Of a stretch of DNA of 12,399 nucleotides, positions 7,620 through 12,399 are shown in pieces. The DNA comes from an uncultured Eubacterium sp. (GTDB taxonomy: Bacteria; Bacillota; Clostridia; Peptostreptococcales; Anaerovoracaceae): NCBI GenBank assembly GCA_900543485.1, contig UQRM01000048.1:1-12399 (forward strand), written 5' to 3'. How positions within the stretch are numbered: the stretch's first letter is position 1; the number at the start of each line of letters is the position of its first letter. Below the pieces are notes generated by a model. It searched no databases and was not told the DNA's origin. It saw only the letters and a list, made by a program, of their open reading frames with translations. A program made the translations under genes and the position numbers.

Positions 7620-7885
7620 TTTCGTCAAGTGGCCGCAAAATCTGTTCAGCGTCTTACGGCTCTGCGACAACCACGTTTCTGCGGCAGTCCATGAATGCGG
7701 TCCGGCTGACCTGATCTTTGCCCCCACACTTGCCTTTACCCGGATTTTCCGGAGGACTTACTTCTAAGCTACGCCATGATCACTGCCGCCTTGCGGATCA
7801 GCTTACGTGGAGCCCTTCGCCCGTAGCTGGCATGGCCTTTCAATCACAGACCCGGACCGCATTCATGGGCTGCCTGCCATAACAG
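7620..7885 (-). ncRNA. Structured noncoding RNA, candidate raiA-motif RNA
   Basis: No credible protein is encoded between comF and hpf, but the minus strand is rich in pairing. A perfect 17-bp helix joins 7852-7868 to 7689-7705, extended past a mismatch by 7870-7874 with 7683-7687. Inside it are CCGGA-AAA-TCCGG (7740-7753) and TGATC...GATCA enclosing CCGC-AAG-GCGG (about 7776-7799). Two crossing pairings suggest pseudoknots: ACGTGG (7805-7810) with CCACGT (7671-7676, outside the main helix), and CGTAGCT (7822-7828) with AGCTACG (7767-7773), which crosses CATGGC/GCCATG (7831-7836 with 7773-7778). The named raiA motif is a ~200-nt structured RNA of Firmicutes found upstream of raiA/hpf genes, often near comF. 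Position, size and structure all fit. I have not matched it to the consensus. tmRNA, RNase P and SRP RNA signatures are absent. Confidence 0.72.
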
Positions 7886-7899
7886 CCCCGATGTTATTA

Positions 7900-8661
7900 T
7901 CACGATATATTGCTTTTTCTATTGCCGCCTGACGCCAACGTCAACAGGGACACTTCTCTGGCGCCGGCCTCCAGCAACGCACGGCTGCAAGCATCTGCCG
8001 TCGTTCCTGTTGTGTATATGTCGTCCAGCAGCATCACGTGCTTTCCCTGTATACGCCTTATCCCCGACGGGATCACCGAAAACACTCCCCTGAGGATCTC
8101 CTCCCTCTCTGCCGGAGAATAGCCTCTCAAGAACGGCGTATTCTTTTTTCTGCGGAGTACATCTGTCCACACAGGCACGTCCCACCGTTTTCCCAGAGCT
8201 TTCGCCATAAGCTCCGACTGATCATAACCTCTCTCACGCAGCCTGCGCCGGCTCACCGGCACTGGTATCACCCCATCCGGATCCACATCTTCACAGCATA
8301 TCCTGTCATAAAGAATATCAGCGAATTTTTCTGCCAGATAACTTTTTCCATTGTATTTCATATCGAATATCAGCTGCCGCTCATACATCCCATATGTAAG
8401 ACAGCTGTATCCCTTCACAAAGGAATGTTCGTACGTCATACAATCGTAACACAGCTTCCCCCTGTATGTGTCGGGCAGCGCTTTACCGCACTTGTCGCAC
8501 GTCCTTCCCGTTATCCAGTGAAGTTTTTCCATACATCCATCGCACAACGAATAGTTTCTCGTCCCATCGATGAGGCTCCCACAACATATACAGTATATGT
8601 TGGATGGGAATACCGCTTCAGAGACAGCATGCTTCGCCCTTTCCCATAGCCCTTCTCTCAT
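7900..8661 (-). CDS. comF: ComF family protein (zinc-finger phosphoribosyltransferase-like)
   Basis: The 253-residue product has an N-terminal cysteine cluster with four CxxC pairs (24/27, 40/43, 55/58, 71/74) that should bind zinc. It is followed by a type I phosphoribosyltransferase fold with the PRPP loop LLDDIYTTGTTADA (211-224). ComFC proteins support DNA uptake in competent bacteria but occur widely in species not known to be competent, where the role is unclear. The gene follows recD2 with a 1-base gap. Its AAGGA site lies inside the end of recD2, implying translational coupling. A DNA-handling role fits the helicase neighbour. The last codons overlap a weak promoter candidate for the downstream RNA. 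Confidence 0.9.
   Translation of the reverse strand: MREGLWERAKHAVSEAVFPSNIYCICCGSLIDGTRNYSLCDGCMEKLHWITGRTCDKCGKALPDTYRGKLCYDCMTYEHSFVKGYSCLTYGMYERQLIFDMKYNGKSYLAEKFADILYDRICCEDVDPDGVIPVPVSRRRLRERGYDQSELMAKALGKRWDVPVWTDVLRRKKNTPFLRGYSPAEREEILRGVFSVIPSGIRRIQGKHVMLLDDIYTTGTTADACSRALLEAGAREVSLLTLASGGNRKSNIS
7916..7944 (-). promoter_or_regulatory. Candidate promoter for the structured RNA
   Basis: Inside the 3' end of comF, TTGACG (7939-7944) and TAGAAA (7916-7921) are 17 bases apart on the minus strand. The predicted start near 7909 would place the RNA 5' end at the comF stop codon. The -10 box is poor. Read-through from comF, with no terminator seen in between, is an equal possibility. Confidence 0.35.
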
Positions 8662-8662
8662 C

Positions 8663-10897
8663 TCATATCCTTCCCATATCGCTTTCCAGACTCAACATCT
8701 TCTTCAATCTGGCTCCCAGGCCCGAATATCTTTCCCTTATCCTGTCGTTGTCCACCATGGCGTTGAGCTTGTTTTCCGAGCCTACCAGCACGACAGCTTT
8801 TTTGCCCCTGGTGACACCTGTATAAAGCAGATTCCTGGTGGCCAGCATAGGCGGGAACCAGCTGACGGGCATCACCACTATCGGGAATTCGCTTCCCTGA
8901 CTTTTATGGACCGTGATGGCATAGGCCAGCTCCAGCTCGTCCAATTGATTGAAATGATACGTGGCATATCTGGTCTCGTCGTACACCACCGTCATTTCAT
9001 TGAACTCCTTGTCTATCTTCCTTATGAATCCTACGTCTCCGTTGAATACTCCTTCTCCCTCCGTAAAATCCTCCACGTTTTTCCATGTCATCTGGTAGTT
9101 GTTCCTGATCTGCATCACCTTGTCCCCTTCGCGGAACAGCCTGTCTCCTATCTGTTTTTCCTCCAGGTCGTCGGCAGGCGGGTTCATCACCTGCTGCAGC
9201 TCCCTGTTGAGGTTCATGCTTCCCAGAAGTCCTTTTCTGACCGGGGTCAGTATCTGGATATCAGCTGTCGGCGACACGCCTTCGTAATATCCCGGCAGTC
9301 TGGTGAGACACAGCTCCTTGATGGTCTCCAGCATTTCCTTCTCACCGTTCCGCCGAAGCAGGAAGAAATCCTTCCCCTTGGCGTTACAGTCGGGATACTC
9401 TCCGCTGTTTATCCTGTGAGCATTGACCACTATCATGCTTTCCTTGGCCTGCCTGAATATCTCCGTCAGCTTGGTGCAGTATATGAACTCGCTGTCGATG
9501 ATATCTCTCAGCACGTTTCCCGCTCCTACCGACGGAAGCTGGTCCGCGTCGCCTACTATGATAAGCCTCGTTCCGGGCCGTATTGCGCTGACGAGGCCGT
9601 TCATCAGCATCAAGTCTATCATGGACGCTTCGTCGACGATGACAGCATCATAGTCCAGCGGATCTTCCTTTGTTTTGCCAAACCTCATCATATTCTCGCT
9701 TTCGGAGAAATAGTATTCCAACAACCTGTGTATCGTGGAAGCGTAGTGGCCCGATGTCTCCGTTATCCGCTTGGCCGCCCGTCCCGTCGGTGCCGCGATG
9801 GCCGTCTTCAGCCCGCTTTCTTCCAATATGTTTATGATCGTGTTGATGATGGTCGTCTTTCCCGTACCCGGACCGCCGGTGATGACCGACACCCCCATGT
9901 TGAGGGAGGTAGTAACGGCGTGCTTCTGGTTTTCCGACAGGTATATCCCTGTAGCCGCTTCGGTCCGGCTTATGAGGCTTTCCACACTTCCCGATATGGG
10001 CTTCAGCCGCGCGCTGTTGATGGACGCCAGGCACTTGCAGACGTTCTGCTCCGCCATGTAGTAAGCCTCCAGGAACACCACGTTCCTGTTTTCCAGGTTC
10101 TCTATATGTATCTCTCCCTCGAAAGCCATGGATGTAAGCTCATCATCTATGACCTCCGTAGGCAGCTCCAGCAGCTGTCCTGTCTTTTCGCACAGCATTC
10201 CCCGCGGCAGGAAGGTATTGCCTTCCCCGGCAAAATATGAAAGGGTGAATTTTACCCCGCTCTTTATCCTGAATTCGTCATCAGGAGCCACGCCCATCTT
10301 TGCCGCGATCTTATCAGCTTTCCTGAATCCGATGCCAAAAACGTCCTCCACCAGCCTGTAAGGGTTCTCCTCAACAGCTTTTATCGTATCCCCCTCATAC
10401 ACCTGATAGAGCTTCATGGCATATCCGGCGCCTATGCCATATTGCTGTAAATAGAGGACTATATTGGCGAATTCCCGGTGGCTGGCAAAAGACTCAACTA
10501 TTTTGTCAGCTGTCTTTTTCCCTATCCCCGGGATCTCCGTCAGTCTCTCCGGCTCCTCCTCTATCACCCTCAAGGTATCAGTCCCGAAATGAGAAACGAT
10601 CGCTGCCGCCGTCTTGCGTCCTATCCCCTTCATCGCTCCCGACGAGAGAAATTCCCTTATCCCGTCCTTGGTTGACGGCAAGGTCTCTTCAAATTCCTTT
10701 ATGGAAAATTGCTCCCCATATGTAGGATGGATAATGAATTCGCCCCGGACTACATAATTTCTTCCTACCGCTGCTCCCGGCAAGTTCCCGACTGCTGTAA
10801 AAGCCTCCGTCTCTGTTTCAAAAATGGCTACGGTATACCCATTTTCACTGTTATGAAAAATTATCTCAACTATAGACCCTTGTTTTTCTTCCAGCAT
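8663..10897 (-). CDS. recD2: RecD2 family ATP-dependent DNA helicase
   Basis: The 744-residue product is a superfamily 1B 5'-3' DNA helicase of the RecD2/YrrC type, which acts without RecBC and has been linked to replication-fork stability, repair and mismatch repair. The N-terminal extension typical of RecD2 is present (about 1-310), with an OB-like start and helix-hairpin-helix elements GIGRKTAAAI (91-100) and IPGIGKKTADKI (122-133). The motor has Walker A GGPGTGKTT (341-349), APTGRAAKR (369-377), Walker B VDEASM (421-426), VGDADQLPSVGAG, and motif VI-type AITVHKSQGSEF. Length and motif order are standard and no disruption is seen. It sits 18 bases after yhaM and is directly followed by comF, so all three are probably cotranscribed. 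Confidence 0.95.
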   Translation of the reverse strand: MLEEKQGSIVEIIFHNSENGYTVAIFETETEAFTAVGNLPGAAVGRNYVVRGEFIIHPTYGEQFSIKEFEETLPSTKDGIREFLSSGAMKGIGRKTAAAIVSHFGTDTLRVIEEEPERLTEIPGIGKKTADKIVESFASHREFANIVLYLQQYGIGAGYAMKLYQVYEGDTIKAVEENPYRLVEDVFGIGFRKADKIAAKMGVAPDDEFRIKSGVKFTLSYFAGEGNTFLPRGMLCEKTGQLLELPTEVIDDELTSMAFEGEIHIENLENRNVVFLEAYYMAEQNVCKCLASINSARLKPISGSVESLISRTEAATGIYLSENQKHAVTTSLNMGVSVITGGPGTGKTTIINTIINILEESGLKTAIAAPTGRAAKRITETSGHYASTIHRLLEYYFSESENMMRFGKTKEDPLDYDAVIVDEASMIDLMLMNGLVSAIRPGTRLIIVGDADQLPSVGAGNVLRDIIDSEFIYCTKLTEIFRQAKESMIVVNAHRINSGEYPDCNAKGKDFFLLRRNGEKEMLETIKELCLTRLPGYYEGVSPTADIQILTPVRKGLLGSMNLNRELQQVMNPPADDLEEKQIGDRLFREGDKVMQIRNNYQMTWKNVEDFTEGEGVFNGDVGFIRKIDKEFNEMTVVYDETRYATYHFNQLDELELAYAITVHKSQGSEFPIVVMPVSWFPPMLATRNLLYTGVTRGKKAVVLVGSENKLNAMVDNDRIRERYSGLGARLKKMLSLESDMGRI

Positions 10898-10915
10898 GCC
10901 ATCTTCCCACTAACA

Positions 10916-11875
10916 TCATTCGGTGACCCTGTAGATCGTTCTGTTGTCGAGAGTCCACACTCTGTCGCTGAAATGCCCAGGCTCTGTTTTCTCCACGGCC
11001 TCTTGCATGTCGAACATCTTGGCATCTATCATATCCAAGTAATGGAGCATCTCCGCCTCCGGGAAAAGCGGCTTCTTAGGGCTCCCGAACTCCGGCTCAT
11101 AGTGGTGAGACAGTATCATATGTTCCAGCATTACAGCCTTCTCCTTAGATACTCCGAACTGAGAGGCCAGCCTGTCTATAGTCTTGACTCCCTGTATCAA
11201 ATGTCCCAGCATCTTTCCTTCGAAAGAATACCCTGTAGATATCCCCAATTCATTGGATTCTATCTCGTTTATCTTCTCCATGTCGTGAAGTATCACGCCG
11301 GCCATGACCAGCTCCCTGTTGAGATTAGTGTACACCTCGCAGGCCCGCTCAGCCATCATCAGCATTCTCTTGACGTGATAGAGCAGTCCCGCCATCTCAG
11401 CGTGATGATTCTTCTGCGCTGCCGGATAATACATCAGCTTTTCTCTGTTGTCATCCAGCAGCTTCAGACAGATGTTCCTCAAGTCGATATCACAAAAAGC
11501 CTCTGCTTTTCCTCTTATATAGCCGTACATCTCCTCAGCATCCTCAGGTGCCGCTTTGATATAATCCATCATCACGATATTATCCTCGGCCGAAGTCTGC
11601 CTGATGCGACTTACCCGCAGCTGCTTCATGCCATTCCACTCTGTCACCAGCGCCTTCACTTTGATGACGCTGCCTTCCTTTATCTTTTGGAGCCCCGGCA
11701 GCTCCTCATCAGCTATGTCCCACTTTTTAGCTGATATCTCTCCCGTCTTGTCAGCCAGCAGCAGATCGAGATATGCTTTTTTATTGGAACCCACCTTAAC
11801 GGCGACAGTCTTGACAATGAAATACGACACAAATTCCTGATTCGTCCTCAATTCTGAAATATAGATATCTTTCAT
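10916..11875 (-). CDS. yhaM: 3'-5' exoribonuclease YhaM family protein (OB fold plus HD domain)
   Basis: The 319-residue product matches the YhaM/CbfA layout. The N-terminal OB-fold nucleic-acid binding domain (about 1-105) begins MKDIYISELRTNQEFVSYFIV, and an HD metal-dependent phosphohydrolase domain follows (about 150-310). The metal ligands visible are His157/158, His167 (GLLYHV), His197-Asp198 (ILHDMEKI), His257/258 (ILSHHYE) and Asp281. B. subtilis YhaM trims 3' ends of RNA, and also degrades DNA in vitro. In most relatives the HD motif reads HDLGK; here it reads HDMEK, with the metal ligands intact. The ATG is preceded by AGAAGGTG at a suitable distance. It is first in the yhaM-recD2-comF cluster. 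Confidence 0.9.
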   Translation of the reverse strand: MKDIYISELRTNQEFVSYFIVKTVAVKVGSNKKAYLDLLLADKTGEISAKKWDIADEELPGLQKIKEGSVIKVKALVTEWNGMKQLRVSRIRQTSAEDNIVMMDYIKAAPEDAEEMYGYIRGKAEAFCDIDLRNICLKLLDDNREKLMYYPAAQKNHHAEMAGLLYHVKRMLMMAERACEVYTNLNRELVMAGVILHDMEKINEIESNELGISTGYSFEGKMLGHLIQGVKTIDRLASQFGVSKEKAVMLEHMILSHHYEPEFGSPKKPLFPEAEMLHYLDMIDAKMFDMQEAVEKTEPGHFSDRVWTLDNRTIYRVTE

Positions 11876-11918
11876 TTAATATGCACCTTCTATAGCCTTT
11901 CCCTTTTTCTACTATGGT

Positions 11919-11924
11919 ATTATA
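11919..11924 (-). promoter_or_regulatory. -10 box TATAAT upstream of yhaM
   Basis: A consensus TATAAT on the minus strand lies 43 bases before the yhaM start. The -35 region (around 11941-11947, AGTTAA) is poor. A second TATAAT occurs at 11955-11960, also without a good -35. One of the two probably starts the yhaM-recD2-comF transcript. Confidence 0.5.
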
Positions 11925-12054
11925 GCATGGAAGGCCGCCTTTTAACTATATTAAATTATATACAGCATTTGTGAGGGACAGATGTGCGTTTGGTATTTTA
12001 TGGGATTTTTGTGGTGCCGTGGGAACCGCAACTTTTACTTCTGCATGCGTTTTC

Positions 12055-12109
12055 GATCTTCAGACAAATATCTACAAATCCGATTTTCTGGCAAATGTCT
12101 ACAAAATCC
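12055..12109. repeat. Two-copy tandem repeat, 27 and 28 bases
   Basis: On the minus strand the units 12109-12082 and 12081-12055 both start GGATTT and end ATC, sharing GTAGA, ATTTG and GAA in between. They differ by four substitutions and one indel and abut with no spacer. No third copy is seen on either side. Confidence 0.75.
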
Positions 12110-12290
12110 AATGGGTTTGAGGATACTGGACTATTTTTGTAAAGGGCTGGGGCAGTCTTTTTTCGGCTTTAATGGACTCGTCACAGGGATGAGAGCCCGC
12201 AAACGTTGAAATTTTTACCTACATTACGCAAAAAAGTGAAATGTATATAAAAGTTTCTCGTCACATCTGCAACAGCGCCCTTCTGATACA

Positions 12291-12399
12291 ATCGAGTAGG
12301 AGGTAGGCGATTATTTCGCCTACCGACCTCTCACACCACCGCTCATGCGGTTCCGCAAGCGGCGGTTCAACCAACTTAACATATGACACGCCTTTCGGC
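12291..12399 (-). mobile_element. 3' end of a group II intron (domains V and VI)
   Basis: Read on the minus strand, 12366-12335 folds as domain V: a 9-bp lower helix (ACCGCCGCT with AGCGGTGGT) containing CGC paired to GUG with the typical central G-U wobble, a 2-base bulge (TG), a 4-bp upper helix (TGCG/CGCA) and a GAAC loop. Two bases later 12332-12291 folds as domain VI: GAGAGG pairs with CCT-A-CTC leaving a single bulged A at 12297, and above it is a 9-bp stem (GGTAGGCGA/TCGCCTACC). The bulged A is 7 bases from an AT end, as expected for the branch point and 3' splice site, which places the junction at 12290/12291. The intron body and any reverse transcriptase gene lie beyond the window. 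I did not match it to a named intron. Confidence 0.82.

Larger units (their letters stand above)
11876..12290. other. AT-rich noncoding spacer between yhaM and the group II intron
   Basis: No supported gene is present. Open frames on either strand are short and unlike known proteins. The spacer holds the yhaM promoter elements, a tandem repeat (12055-12109), two copies of CTCGTCACA (12177-12185 and 12257-12265) and an unpaired GGGGCAGTCTTTTTT stretch (12150-12164) that looks like one arm of a lost terminator. The end at 12290 is the 3' exon of the intron insertion, so this may be older intergenic or repeat DNA into which the intron landed. Confidence 0.5.

Noticed and set aside
7620..7885. 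tmRNA, RNase P RNA or SRP RNA instead of the raiA motif
   Set aside because: The characteristic conserved segments of those RNAs (tmRNA tag region and tRNA-like ends, RNase P core motifs, SRP Alu/GGAA loop context) are not visible.
7929..7943. Inverted repeat TGACG-TTGG-CGTCA near the comF end as a terminator
   Set aside because: It is inside the coding region, has only 5 bp, and no T-tract follows it.
8570..10240. Long plus-strand open frame of 556 codons
   Set aside because: It lies antisense to recD2 and comF, whose motifs are intact. Its composition (rich in His, Arg, Gln, Tyr) is typical of a shadow frame.
12055..12109. CRISPR array
   Set aside because: Only two imperfect units, directly adjacent with no spacer, and no cas genes in the window.
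11982..12209. Plus-strand open frame of 75 codons
   Set aside because: No ribosome binding site of note, unusual composition (many Phe, Cys, Trp, Arg), spans the tandem repeat, and resembles no known protein family.
12230..12276. Promoter pair TTGCAG-N17-TATATA on the minus strand just after the intron end
   Set aside because: Both boxes match the consensus poorly and no gene begins nearby. It may be chance in AT-rich DNA.

Overview
The window looks like chromosomal DNA of a low-to-mid GC Gram-positive anaerobe of the class Clostridia. The basis is the mix of genes (CdaA/CdaR/GlmM/GlmS, long-form HPF, ComF, RecD2, YhaM), strong AGGAGG-type ribosome binding sites, sigma-A-like promoters, and a raiA-type RNA next to an hpf gene. 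I cannot place the family. Every gene I accept is on the minus strand, so the window reads right to left.

Right edge (12399 to 12291): the last ~110 bases on the minus strand fold as domains V and VI of a group II intron, with a bulged branch-point adenosine and an AU 3' end. The rest of the intron lies outside the window. A 415-base AT-rich spacer follows, with a two-copy 27/28-base tandem repeat and a TATAAT box. Next comes a tight cluster yhaM-recD2-comF (11875 to 7900): a 3'-5' exoribonuclease with an HD domain, a RecD2 helicase, and a ComF phosphoribosyltransferase-like protein.

Middle (7900 to 6667): between comF and hpf lies a structured noncoding region on the minus strand. It is held together by a perfect 17-bp long-range helix plus crossing pairings. 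Its position directly upstream of hpf (raiA/S30AE family) makes it a strong candidate for the raiA-motif RNA. hpf has its own extended -10 promoter and ends in a strong intrinsic terminator with two alternative hairpins.

Left half (6546 to 141): a sigma-A promoter drives the operon cdaA-cdaR-glmM-glmS-ahcY. The first four genes form the well-known module coupling c-di-AMP synthesis to glucosamine-6-P/glucosamine-1-P formation for cell-wall precursors. The fifth is a short, archaeal/Thermotoga-type adenosylhomocysteinase homologue, an unusual passenger. It carries Lys where the human enzyme has the adenine-contacting Glu, so an S-inosylhomocysteine substrate is possible. The operon ends in a 16-bp hairpin.

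Left edge (1 to 48): a good minus-strand promoter, a 13-bp imperfect dyad overlapping it, and an AGGAGG site show that another gene, probably regulated, starts just outside the window.
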